Origin: DATLOJ01 sp035536315
Lineage (GTDB): Bacteria; Actinomycetota; CADDZG01; JAHWKV01
NCBI GenBank assembly: GCA_035536315.1
Contig: DATLOJ010000048.1
Location: 1-19,202 of the forward strand
DNA length: 19,202 bases
Direction: 5' to 3'
Positions 6,756 through 13,296 of this stretch are shown here, in pieces. The notes under the pieces are model-generated. The model had not been told where the DNA came from, did not search any database, and was given only the letters and a program-made list of their open reading frames with translations. Position 1 is the stretch's first letter. Each line of letters begins with the position of its first letter. The translations under genes were made by a program, and so were the position numbers.

Positions 6756-7442
6756 TTGCAATGCCCACAGTGTGGAACTCACAACCCTGAGGGTTCGGAG
6801 TGGTGCTCGCTTTGCCTCGTCAGATTCGACCGGCTGGTCGAAGAATCCACCCCGTCTGAAGCCCGGGTTCATGTAGCCGAGAGGGCCCTGCCCTCCGCCG
6901 CAGCCGTTGGGGCCGGCCTCGAAGGCAAGGGCGACGTTGAAGTCGTGGCAGGGCCCCTGCGAAAAGCGGGCGATGTGGTCGAGTGGGTGTGTCCTCGATG
7001 TGAGAGGGCCAACCCGCTGGATCTCACGAGCTGTGGTCTTTGCGGCACGAGCTTTTACGAGGCCTTCGGACCGCAAGAGCAAGAAACTCCGACCACGTCT
7101 CGAAGCGCGCCGGTTGCTGCAGGCCTCTCGGTTCTTCCGGGGGCCGGACACTTTTACCTGGGAAGACCGGCAGAGGGTGTTGTAAGGCTGATGCTTGCCG
7201 TCTGGTGGATATCAACCGGCCTGCTGGTCAGGTCGTCGCCGGGCCCCCTTCTTCTCGTCAAGGTGACATATCTGCTGGCAGCCGGAGTCCTTGTGCTCCT
7301 TTCAGTCGCGGACGCATATCGCGCTGCAGAGGACGCGAAGGCGCCCGCACTTCTTTCGAGGAGGGTGGTCATGTACGGCTCGCTGGCTTTGATCGGGCTT
7401 CTGATGATGAGTCTGGCGATAGCGACTCAAATCAGCACCTGA
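6756..7442 (+). CDS. membrane protein with two N-terminal zinc ribbons and TM2-like segment
   Basis: A 228-residue protein of unknown function. Two four-Cys zinc ribbons are visible: C3-x2-C6 with C17-x2-C20, and C79-x2-C82 with C93-x2-C96, joined by a poorly conserved-looking linker. A membrane part follows with about three helices (near 141-161, 168-188 and 205-225). Its entry segment L-P-G-A-G-H-F-Y-L-G-R resembles TM2-type domains. The ribbons should be cytoplasmic, perhaps for protein contacts. The only usable start in frame is TTG at 6756, since an in-frame TGA at 6744 closes the frame; GGAGAG about 12 nt upstream is a distant ribosome site. It starts 9 bp after the UppS-like gene and ends overlapping the metallophosphoesterase start (TGATG). 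Confidence 0.75.
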   Translation: MQCPQCGTHNPEGSEWCSLCLVRFDRLVEESTPSEARVHVAERALPSAAAVGAGLEGKGDVEVVAGPLRKAGDVVEWVCPRCERANPLDLTSCGLCGTSFYEAFGPQEQETPTTSRSAPVAAGLSVLPGAGHFYLGRPAEGVVRLMLAVWWISTGLLVRSSPGPLLLVKVTYLLAAGVLVLLSVADAYRAAEDAKAPALLSRRVVMYGSLALIGLLMMSLAIATQIST

Positions 7443-8212
7443 TGGCCCTCAAGGTCATCGCAGATCTTCATTCCGCAACCGACGCATTGAAAAACGAAGT
7501 GTCACCGGAGGACATCCTGCTGCTGCTCGGCGACCTGGTCAACATCGTCGACTACAGAGAAATGAGCGGGATCATGGTGAGGCTCTACGGTGAGGATGTG
7601 GTCCGGCAGGTGGTGGACCTGAGAGCCGCGGGAAGAATCGACGAAGCGCGCCTTCTGATGGCCTCGACGCGCGAAGGGAAGGAGGCGGAGTTTGCGTCGC
7701 GTTTCGGCGAATTCTTGCGTAAGGAATATCGCAAGGTCTTCGCAGCGATCCCTTGTCCCGCATACCTGGTGTTCGGCAACGTCGATCATCCAAAATTGAT
7801 CGAAGAGCTGAAGGGGCCTGGTGTGGTAAACGCCGACGGCATGGTCGTACCGATCCTCGGACTCGACTTCGGATTCGTTGCTGGGGGGCTTCCGACGCCT
7901 TTGCAGATACCCGGCGAGGTCTCGGAGGAGCGTTACGACTCGATGCTCATGGGACTTGGAGAAGTCGACGTGGTCTGCTCGCACATTCCGCCGGCGATTC
8001 CGGAGCTCACCTACGACACGCTTGCAAAACGAAGTGAGCGTGGCTCCGTCAAGCTGATCGAGTACATCACTCGTTTTGAGCCAAGGCTCGTTCTTTTTGG
8101 ACATGTGCACCAGCCGCTCATCTCGTCGATGCATATCGGCAGGACGCATGTGGTGAACGCGGGCTACTTTCGGCGAACCAAACGAGCAATCGAGCTGCCG
8201 CTGTGGGGATAG
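7442..8212 (+). CDS. metallophosphoesterase (calcineurin-like)
   Basis: A 256-residue calcineurin-like phosphoesterase, probably cytosolic and binding two metal ions. The five signature motifs appear in order: A-D8-L-H10 (D-x-H), G-D31-L-V-N, G-N-V-D-H-P (112-117, a variant of G-N-H-D/E), C-S-H-I-P-P, and G-H-V-H-Q-P near the C terminus. An insertion of helical, charged sequence (about 37-100, with Y-R-E-M-S-G and R-L-Y-G-E-D) lies between the second and third motifs. Substrate is unknown: the family includes nucleotidases, phosphodiesterases and protein phosphatases. The ATG at 7442 overlaps the stop of the zinc-ribbon membrane protein by one base, so the two are probably translated together. 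A longer open frame from 7040 is an overlap artefact. Confidence 0.88.
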   Translation: MALKVIADLHSATDALKNEVSPEDILLLLGDLVNIVDYREMSGIMVRLYGEDVVRQVVDLRAAGRIDEARLLMASTREGKEAEFASRFGEFLRKEYRKVFAAIPCPAYLVFGNVDHPKLIEELKGPGVVNADGMVVPILGLDFGFVAGGLPTPLQIPGEVSEERYDSMLMGLGEVDVVCSHIPPAIPELTYDTLAKRSERGSVKLIEYITRFEPRLVLFGHVHQPLISSMHIGRTHVVNAGYFRRTKRAIELPLWG

Positions 8213-8254
8213 CACTCGAGTAGGCATGCAATCCCGGGTTCATTGGCTCCGGAC

Positions 8255-8260
8255 TACAAT
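8255..8260 (+). promoter_or_regulatory. -10 box (TACAAT) for the SRPBCC gene
   Basis: TACAAT matches TATAAT in 5 of 6 bases and lies 28 nt before the ATG at 8289 in the 76-bp gap after the phosphoesterase. A start site near 8267 would give a leader of about 20 nt containing AAGGAAGAGAAGGA. No good -35 is visible. Confidence 0.35.
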
Positions 8261-8288
8261 CGCCGGGAACATCAAGGAAGAGAAGGAC

Positions 8289-8717
8289 ATGGCGGATACG
8301 GGAAGCGAATCGATAGAGATAAACGCAAGTGCCGAAAAGATCCTCGCTGTGGTGGCCGATATCGAGGCTTATCCGGAGTGGATGCCCGCGTTCCACGACG
8401 CGCGGGTTCTCGAGACCGACGCGTCGGGCAGACCCAGCAGGGCACAGTTCGAAGTAGACGCGAAGATCAAGGTCGTCGACTACGTGCTGGAGTACGAGTA
8501 TCCAGACGGTGGTGTCTCCTGGAAAAGCGTGGAGGGCAACGTCAAAGAGATTGCGGGGTCTTATGCCCTGGAAGAGTCGGATGGGAGCACCAAGGTCAGG
8601 TACACGTATTCAATAGATGCGGGGTTTCCCATTCCGGGGTTTTTGCGTAAGCAGGGTGTCAAGGTGATGGTCTCCAGCGCTCTGAACGACCTCAAGCGCA
8701 GGGCCGAGTCCCTATGA
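8289..8717 (+). CDS. SRPBCC (START/polyketide-cyclase-like) family protein
   Basis: A 142-residue single-domain SRPBCC protein, a helix-grip fold with a deep hydrophobic pocket for a lipid or other small ligand. Typical elements: E-S-I-E-I-N-A-S-A-E-K-I-L at the N terminus, V-V-A-D-I-E-A-Y-P-E-W-M-P (the conserved D-x-x-x-Y-P-x-W segment), a run of beta strands (F-E-V-D-A-K-I-K-V-V-D-Y), and an amphipathic C-terminal helix ending near L-N-D-L-K-R-R. ATG 8289 is chosen over an in-frame ATG at 8226 because AAGGA sits directly upstream and the family begins here. Its stop overlaps the following small gene (ATGA). The combination of SRPBCC, a short Cys protein and a ROK kinase nearby recalls a conserved actinobacterial neighbourhood. 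No ligand can be inferred. Confidence 0.87.
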   Translation: MADTGSESIEINASAEKILAVVADIEAYPEWMPAFHDARVLETDASGRPSRAQFEVDAKIKVVDYVLEYEYPDGGVSWKSVEGNVKEIAGSYALEESDGSTKVRYTYSIDAGFPIPGFLRKQGVKVMVSSALNDLKRRAESL

Positions 8718-8974
8718 GCGATCCAGACTCGTTCGGGCCGGCGGAGAATCCATTCTCGGTCGTCCCGTCTATTGCTGAGCATTTCGCACAGGACTCCGAG
8801 TGTCCTTACGGATGTCCGTTCTGTACGGCGATCTCGATGGTGCGCAAGATGAACCCCGAGGTTTCGCGCCACCTCAGCACCGCCATAGGCGAGTTGATTT
8901 TGGCAACCAGGGCTTTTGTGGATGGGTTGTCAGAGGAAAGCGCTAAGCCGCCTCGAGAGGAATCTCCGCTCTGA
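8714..8974 (+). CDS. small Cys-motif protein (DUF5304-like)
   Basis: An 86-residue protein whose core is C30-P-Y-G-C34-P-F-C37, followed by an amphipathic helical stretch (M-V-R-K-M-N-P-E-V-S-R-H-L-S-T-A-I-G-E-L). This resembles small actinobacterial proteins encoded beside SRPBCC and glucokinase genes (my recollection of DUF5304-type proteins; not verified). The three clustered Cys suggest a metal site, with the nearby His or a partner protein as a possible fourth ligand, or a redox role. The ATG overlaps the SRPBCC stop (ATGA), so the two are likely co-translated. Its last 32 bases overlap, antisense, the end of the histidine kinase gene, which is unusual. Function unknown. Confidence 0.7.
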   Translation: MSDPDSFGPAENPFSVVPSIAEHFAQDSECPYGCPFCTAISMVRKMNPEVSRHLSTAIGELILATRAFVDGLSEESAKPPREESPL

Positions 8975-10163
8975 CAACCGTGCCGCCGCCCGGGGATGCG
9001 TAGAGCCCCAGCGAGCCACCCGAGAGTTCGAGCCGCTCCCGCATCGTTTCAATCCCGTAATGGTGACGCTTCTTATCGGAGGTCGAAAGGTCGAACCCCT
9101 TGCCGTCGTCGCGGATTTCGAGAATCGCCCTCGAGGATTCCTGTGTGAGGGAGACGTTGAAAGACGACGCCTTCGAGTGCTTGGCGATGTTTCGCAGAGC
9201 CTCTTGCGCCGTACGGTAAAGAATGGTCTCGAGAGGTTTGGAGAGGCGGACGCCGCTGGTCTGATCCTCAAAGGTCCCCTTGATTCCGATATCGCGCGCA
9301 CACCTTTGAACCATCTCCGCGATGGTGGGGCCGATTCCGACCTCGTCCAGGGATGGAGGCCGCACCTCGAAGATGTACTGACGAACCCTCTCCACCTGCT
9401 CCTTGAGAAACTGCTGGCATTCGGCGAGTTCCTCCTGCACGCGGTCGTATTCCTCACGCGCCAGGTAGGTCCTTGCATTCTCCGCCTTGAGGTAGACGGC
9501 AGAAAGGTCCTGAAGGAACCCGTCGTGGATGTCGGCGGCAATTCGCGTTCGTTCGCGCTCCTGGGCCCCGATCGCCGCGGCGAGCAGGTCCGAAACGCGC
9601 CTTTCTCTGTCCTGCAGTGACGCGTGAAGCTTTGCCTTTTCGATCGCTACGGACGCCATGTCTGCAAGGGAAGATGCAAGCTGAACGTGTGCGGAGGTGA
9701 ATAGCTCGCCTTTCGAGCGCACGAGGTTCAAAACCCCGACCACCGAGCCCATGGACTCCAGCGGCAGCGAGATGGCGGATCCAATATTTGGATCAACGCC
9801 TTCGAACCGGGGATCGTGCACCTCCCCGTGAAGGATTAGCGGCTCCTTCTTCTCTGCAACCCACCCCGCTATTCCGGAGCCAACCTGAGTTGCCTCGGGG
9901 GCCCCAGGAGGCAGACCAACAGACGACTCGATGCTCAGAGTCAGCTTGTCCTCTCCCAGAAGCATGATCGACCCTCGGTCTGCGCCGAGCGCCTCTGTCG
10001 CAAGCGTCAAGGTTAGAGAGAGCTGGTTCTCGAGACCCTCCGCAGAAAGAAGTGATTTGCCCACCCGCGCGAGAACCTCGAGGTGCTTTTGAGGGATCTG
10101 GTCGCCCGGTTCGTTGTCATGCTTTTCTGGTGACGTCGCCCGTGGGTCTTCTGCAATTTTCAA
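8943..10163 (-). CDS. soluble GAF-domain sensor histidine kinase (NarL-type HisKA_3)
   Basis: A 406-residue cytosolic sensor kinase with no membrane segment. Residues about 28-180 form a GAF domain (A-D-R-G-S-I-M-L-L, G-I-A-G-W-V-A, S-L-P-L), followed by a short coiled linker. The HisKA_3 dimerisation helix carries the phospho-acceptor H213 in R-T-R-I-A-A-D-I-H-D-G-F-L-Q-D-L. The ATPase domain has an N-box E-A-L-R-N-I-A-K-H-S (N325), D-D-G-K-G-F-D (352-358) and H-Y-G-I-E-T-M-R-E-R. Its partner should be a NarL/LuxR-type response regulator, but none is encoded here, so it is an orphan in this window. The TTG at 10163 has AGGA 9 nt upstream and is the chosen start. It is divergent from the glucokinase gene across 33 bp and overlaps the small Cys gene at its 3' end. 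Confidence 0.93.
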   Translation of the reverse strand: MKIAEDPRATSPEKHDNEPGDQIPQKHLEVLARVGKSLLSAEGLENQLSLTLTLATEALGADRGSIMLLGEDKLTLSIESSVGLPPGAPEATQVGSGIAGWVAEKKEPLILHGEVHDPRFEGVDPNIGSAISLPLESMGSVVGVLNLVRSKGELFTSAHVQLASSLADMASVAIEKAKLHASLQDRERRVSDLLAAAIGAQERERTRIAADIHDGFLQDLSAVYLKAENARTYLAREEYDRVQEELAECQQFLKEQVERVRQYIFEVRPPSLDEVGIGPTIAEMVQRCARDIGIKGTFEDQTSGVRLSKPLETILYRTAQEALRNIAKHSKASSFNVSLTQESSRAILEIRDDGKGFDLSTSDKKRHHYGIETMRERLELSGGSLGLYASPGGGTVVRAEIPLEAA

Positions 10164-10171
10164 AGCAGTAA

Positions 10172-10177
10172 ATCCTA
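10172..10177 (-). promoter_or_regulatory. possible -10 box (TAGGAT) for the histidine kinase
   Basis: On the minus strand TAGGAT ends 8 nt before the TTG at 10163. It overlaps the AGGA that could act as Shine-Dalgarno, so the two readings exclude each other. No -35 is evident. Confidence 0.2.
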
Positions 10178-10183
10178 ACGCCT

Positions 10184-10189
10184 TAGTAT
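10184..10189 (+). promoter_or_regulatory. -10 box (TAGTAT) for leaderless glucokinase transcript
   Basis: TAGTAT lies 7 nt before the ATG at 10197 with CCCGGCG between, so no ribosome site is present. A start site 7 nt below the box would fall on the ATG. The promoter shares a 33-bp intergenic region with the divergent kinase gene. Confidence 0.45.
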
Positions 10190-10196
10190 CCCGGCG

Positions 10197-11123
10197 ATGC
10201 TGGCTTTAGGGGTCGACGCCGGTGGCACGAAGGTGCTCGGTGCAATCGTCGACGAAGACGGCGACATTGTCGAACGGCAGGAGCTTCCCACCGATTTCGA
10301 CAGAGCAGAGGTCTCGATTAGAGATGTTGCCCTGGCGCTGAAGGAGCGAAAGCCCGGAATCGGCTCACTTGGAGTCGGGGCGGCAGGGTTCATTGATCTC
10401 GAGGGCCGCATCACCTACGCGCCCAATGTCAGGTACGGCGTGGCCGATGCAGGGCCGTGGCTCGCGGGCGAGCTCGGCCTGAAGGTGCTGATAGATAACG
10501 ACGCCAACTGCGCGGCATGGGCCGAGTGGAAGTTCGGGAGCGGCAGAGGCTCCACGAACATGGTGATGCTTACCCTGGGTACGGGTGTAGGTGGGGGAAT
10601 AGTTATAGGGGGCAGGTTGTACCGTGGATCGAATGGAATGGCAGGTGAGCTTGGGCACGTGGTGATCGATCCTGCCGGGGGCGAGTGCGCCTGCGGGCGA
10701 GTTGGGTGCCTCGAGGCGCAGGCGTCCGGGAATGCAATAGGACGGCTGGCAAGAGAACTCGGAACCGTCGAGGCTGCCGAAATTGCGGAGGATGCGGGTT
10801 CTGAGAGCGAAGAGCTGAGCGGGAAGCAGGTCGCAGCTGCTGCGCAGAGGGGAAACAGAGCCGCGCTGGCCGTGATCGAACGGGCCGGCCGGTCGCTGGG
10901 GGCGGCACTTGCAGATTTCACTAACATCTTTGACCCCGACGTTTTCGTCATCGGAGGCGGGGCGTCTGATGCAAGAGAGATGATCCTAGGCCCGGCCCGC
11001 GACGAGCTCGCCGAGCAGATTAAGGGGGGCCGGAAAACACCTGAGGTGATTTTGGCGAGTCTTGGGAATGATGCGGGTGTTATCGGAGCGGCCGACCTGG
11101 CCAGAGAGCAAGGAGCAAGATGA
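10197..11123 (+). CDS. ROK-family glucokinase
   Basis: Phosphorylates glucose, probably with ATP, in the cytosol as entry to glycolysis; other hexose or aminosugar specificity within the ROK family cannot be excluded. The 308-residue protein has D-A-G-G-T-K (7-12) for phosphate binding, I-D-N-D102-A-N with the catalytic Asp, L-T-L-G-T-G-V-G-G-G (125-134), G-E-L-G-H (150-154), and the ROK zinc signature C164-A-C166-G-R-V-G-C171-L-E-A with H154. There is no N-terminal helix-turn-helix, so this is an enzyme rather than a ROK repressor. Length and motif order match actinobacterial GlkA-type enzymes. It leads a block whose next start overlaps its stop (ATGA). The orphan histidine kinase is transcribed divergently. 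Confidence 0.93.
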   Translation: MLALGVDAGGTKVLGAIVDEDGDIVERQELPTDFDRAEVSIRDVALALKERKPGIGSLGVGAAGFIDLEGRITYAPNVRYGVADAGPWLAGELGLKVLIDNDANCAAWAEWKFGSGRGSTNMVMLTLGTGVGGGIVIGGRLYRGSNGMAGELGHVVIDPAGGECACGRVGCLEAQASGNAIGRLARELGTVEAAEIAEDAGSESEELSGKQVAAAAQRGNRAALAVIERAGRSLGAALADFTNIFDPDVFVIGGGASDAREMILGPARDELAEQIKGGRKTPEVILASLGNDAGVIGAADLAREQGAR

Positions 11124-11545
11124 TGACGCACATGGAAACTTCAGGTTCCGGGGGAGAGATCATTCACATCGAAAGGTCCTGGAAGGACCGCGTGGTGAGC
11201 GCGATCCCGCAGCTCGGAAAGCTGCTCTACCGCATTGCGCGCGACCCAAGGGTTCCCCGCCGGAACAAGATGGTGGCGGTGGCCCTGGCTGCCTACGGAA
11301 TCATGCCTGTCGACATCATTCCGGACTGGCTTCCCGGCATTGGGCAGCTAGACGACATTGTTCTGATTGCGCTCTCACTCGATACGTTGCTCAACAGGAT
11401 TCCCGAGGAGGTCTTGCGGGATCATTGGGAGGGGGACTCGGGGACTCTCGATACCATTCGCTCGCTTCTAGCCACGGCCACGTCGTTCGTTCCCGACAAA
11501 GTCAAGAGCAGGCTCATCACCGGCGAGGTCGATGACGAGATGTAG
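11120..11545 (+). CDS. DUF1232 (YkvA-like) protein
   Basis: A 141-residue DUF1232-family protein of unknown function. The diagnostic segment is Y-G-I-M-P-V-D-I-I-P-D-W-L-P-G-I-G-Q-L-D-D (compare Y-x-x-x-P-x-D-x-I-P-D-x-x-P-x-x-G-x-x-D-D), at about residues 59-79, within a hydrophobic stretch that may sit in or on the membrane. The flanks are charged: W-K-D-R-V-V before and a long helical tail after. The ATG at 11120 overlaps the glucokinase stop (ATGA); the ATG immediately after it (11123) is an equally good start, which would shorten the product by one residue. The following gene begins 3 bases past the stop, so these are cotranscribed. Confidence 0.85.
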   Translation: MMTHMETSGSGGEIIHIERSWKDRVVSAIPQLGKLLYRIARDPRVPRRNKMVAVALAAYGIMPVDIIPDWLPGIGQLDDIVLIALSLDTLLNRIPEEVLRDHWEGDSGTLDTIRSLLATATSFVPDKVKSRLITGEVDDEM

Positions 11546-11548
11546 CGG

Positions 11549-12292
11549 TTGACGGGGGCCGGCGCCGCCTTTTCACTGGCGGCCATTCAGATGCTGGGGG
11601 GGACTGCCGCTTTCCTGTCCGTGACATTCCTCGTGTACAGCTCGATCGGCCGCGGTTACTACCGCTCTGCCCTTTGGGTCCTGGCCCCCCTCATCGCGGC
11701 ATCCGCCTTTCTGATGGAAGACAGGGCCCGGGTCTCCACGATCGTGGCGGCGGCTTGCATGTCCGGTTTCCTGCTCGCCGTCTATACGCAAAGGCCGCTC
11801 CTGGAGTGGGCGGGGGCCGCCTTGACATTGGGAACCAGCGCGGCCGCGGTGATCGTGGCGGCACAGTCGTTCTGTGAAGAGGCTTGCGAGTCGCAGATGA
11901 TCCAGGCAATAGCGGGCCTGTTGTTCCTGGGAGCGGTGACCCATGCAATGACGCTCGGCCACTGGTACCTCAACCAACCCAGGCTCCCAATCGGCCCCAT
12001 CTCTCACGCCACGTGGGTGATGCTCGGCGCAACCGTTGTTGCGTTGGGGGCCGGAATTATCGGGAGAGCGGGGTTGATAGCGGGCGATGTTCCCCAGAGT
12101 GTTCTAACGCGGTCGCCGGGCGCCTACTGGTGGTTCTGGCTCGTGATGGTCGCGATGACTTTAGTCTTGTGGTGGATGGTCAAGGAAACCGTGGCATCGC
12201 GTTCCACCCAGTCGGCTACCGGCCTGTTGTACATAGCGATAGTGACTGCGGTTTCGGCGCAACTTGTATCCAACATCCTGGCGGTGATGTGA
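11549..12292 (+). CDS. polytopic membrane protein of unknown function with H-x5-H-W-Y motif
   Basis: A 247-residue hydrophobic protein with seven or eight likely transmembrane helices (near 9-30, 41-56, 62-79, 84-107, 117-141, 154-177, 191-211, 222-246). I do not recognise a characterised family. The most distinctive stretch is T-H132-A-M-T-L-G-H138-W-Y-L-N-Q-P in the fifth helix, with two His six residues apart plus Trp/Tyr, followed by a cytosolic or periplasmic loop. C109 and C113 (S-F-C-E-E-A-C-E) lie in the loop just before that helix. His pairs in a helix can bind heme or metal, but this is speculative here. The start is TTG at 11549, 3 bp after the DUF1232 stop; an ATG at 11591 is possible but would remove much of the first helix. 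Confidence 0.75.
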   Translation: MTGAGAAFSLAAIQMLGGTAAFLSVTFLVYSSIGRGYYRSALWVLAPLIAASAFLMEDRARVSTIVAAACMSGFLLAVYTQRPLLEWAGAALTLGTSAAAVIVAAQSFCEEACESQMIQAIAGLLFLGAVTHAMTLGHWYLNQPRLPIGPISHATWVMLGATVVALGAGIIGRAGLIAGDVPQSVLTRSPGAYWWFWLVMVAMTLVLWWMVKETVASRSTQSATGLLYIAIVTAVSAQLVSNILAVM

Positions 12293-12293
12293 G

Positions 12294-12983
12294 ATGAAGC
12301 GCGGAATTGTCCTGCCTCAGCACGATGCCGGGCCGGACGAGCTGGCTGAGGCCGCGCTGCTCGCCCGGGATTCCGGACTCGACTCGGTGTGGGTCATCGA
12401 CCATCTCCAGGGAAGACCCGATCCAGACAGGCCCTTTCTCGAGGGCTGGACATCGCTCGCCTGGGTCGCGCCGCTGGTGCCCGAAATGACCCTGGGGATC
12501 CTGGTTAACCGGGCAGGGCTCCGGCCCCCGAGGCTGGTCGCAGCGATGGCATCAACGCTGTCGAAGGTCTGCAAAGAGTTCGTCTGCGGGGTGGGCATCG
12601 GTGATCACACCGTCATCCAGGAGCATGTCTCTTTCGGCATACCTATCGCCAAGCGCGAGGAGCGGATCCAAATGGCGAAGGAAACAATCGATTCCCTGAG
12701 AAAGCACGGCGGCGGAGCCAGGGTCTGGGTGGGGGGTGGAACCCGCGAGGTCATCCAACTGGCCGCTGAGGCGGACGGTTGGAATTACTGGGGGCCGGTG
12801 GACGAATTCACGCGGAGGCTCTCGGAGCTCGGATCGCCCGAGGGAATCGAGACGAGCTGGGCCGGCTCGTGGCCGAAGGAGGGGGAGGGGGCCGTGCTGA
12901 AAACCGGGGCAGACCACGTCATCATTGCGTCAGGCACAGGCAACTTCCGCGACCGGATCGGCCAGGTAGCGGATCTGGGTTGA
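12294..12983 (+). CDS. LLM-class (luciferase-like, probably F420-dependent) oxidoreductase
   Basis: A 229-residue luciferase-like TIM-barrel protein. Family features include K-R-G-I-V-L-P-Q at the first strand, A-R-D-S-G-L-D-S-V-W-V-I-D-H-L (W-V-x-D-H is typical of F420/FMN members), T-L-G-I-L-V-N-R with R-P-P-R-L-V-A-A-M-A-S-T-L, the F-V-C-G-V-G-I-G-D segment, and A-K-R-E-E-R-I. Then come V-W-V-G-G-G-T-R and A-A-E-A-D-G-W-N-Y-W. It is clearly shorter than the usual 280-350 residues, so the C-terminal helices are reduced. Cofactor (F420 or FMN) is inferred from the actinobacterial setting, not proven. It starts 1 bp after the membrane protein, so it belongs to the glucokinase block. Its stop codon abuts the copper operator. 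Confidence 0.85.
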   Translation: MKRGIVLPQHDAGPDELAEAALLARDSGLDSVWVIDHLQGRPDPDRPFLEGWTSLAWVAPLVPEMTLGILVNRAGLRPPRLVAAMASTLSKVCKEFVCGVGIGDHTVIQEHVSFGIPIAKREERIQMAKETIDSLRKHGGGARVWVGGGTREVIQLAAEADGWNYWGPVDEFTRRLSELGSPEGIETSWAGSWPKEGEGAVLKTGADHVIIASGTGNFRDRIGQVADLG

Positions 12984-12999
12984 TACCCCCGGGGGGTAT
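12983..12999. promoter_or_regulatory. CsoR-type copper operator
   Basis: ATACCCCC-G-GGGGGTAT is a perfect 8+8 bp inverted repeat with one central base. It matches the TACCC...GGGTA dyad of CsoR-family copper repressors. It overlaps a -10 box and lies 34 bp before the copper chaperone start. Cu(I) binding to CsoR would release it and turn on the chaperone and ATPase. No csoR gene lies in the window, so the repressor would act in trans. Confidence 0.8.
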
Positions 13000-13002
13000 A
13001 CT
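12997..13002 (+). promoter_or_regulatory. -10 box (TATACT) of the copper operon
   Basis: TATACT matches TATAAT in 5 of 6 bases and overlaps the right arm of the operator, so a bound repressor would block polymerase. A start near 13009 gives a 24-nt leader with AAGGAG (13021-13026), spaced 6 nt from the ATG. No -35 at normal spacing is convincing. Confidence 0.5.
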
Positions 13003-13032
13003 GTTCCCACACACAAGACCAAGGAGAAAAAA

Positions 13033-13287
13033 ATGCAAGAGCAGGTTCTCGAAGTGCCCGAAGTTCATTGTGGCCATTGCGTCTCGTCCATCGAAGGGGC
13101 AGTCGGATCGCTCGAAGGAGTCGAAAAGGTAAAAGTCGATCTCGACCGCAAGGACGTCACCGTGGCGTTCGACGATGCATCGCTGTCGGTCGAGCAGATC
13201 GTCAAGGCCATCGAGGACCAGGGTTATGACGTCGGCCCGGCCGGCTCCGGCGACTCTAAATTGATGCAGATAGCTCCCAAGCCCTAA
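13033..13287 (+). CDS. copper chaperone (CopZ-like HMA domain protein)
   Basis: An 84-residue single heavy-metal-associated (HMA) domain, the size of CopZ/Atx1 chaperones that hand Cu(I) to a P-type ATPase. The metal loop is V-H12-C13-G-H15-C16 (C-x2-C), with His before the first Cys where M-x-C is more usual, and a second His between the Cys. The rest follows the beta-alpha-beta-beta-alpha-beta pattern (S-S-I-E-G-A-V-G-S-L, V-E-K-V-K-V-D-L, V-T-V-A-F-D, I-V-K-A-I-E-D-Q-G-Y-D-V). It has a strong Shine-Dalgarno, unlike many genes here. It is the first gene behind the CsoR-type operator and lies 9 bp before the copper ATPase, so the two form a copper-efflux operon. Confidence 0.9.
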   Translation: MQEQVLEVPEVHCGHCVSSIEGAVGSLEGVEKVKVDLDRKDVTVAFDDASLSVEQIVKAIEDQGYDVGPAGSGDSKLMQIAPKP

Positions 13288-13296
13288 GAGACGAAA

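Noticed and set aside
7040..7441. N-terminal extension of the metallophosphoesterase
   Set aside because: The extension lies entirely inside the zinc-ribbon gene in another frame; the D-x-H motif begins eight residues after the ATG at 7442, as expected for the family.
12980..12985. TTGATA as a -35 box for the copper promoter
   Set aside because: Only 11 bp separate it from the TATACT -10 box, far below workable spacing unless a MerR-type distortion applied, and the dyad itself fits CsoR rather than MerR.
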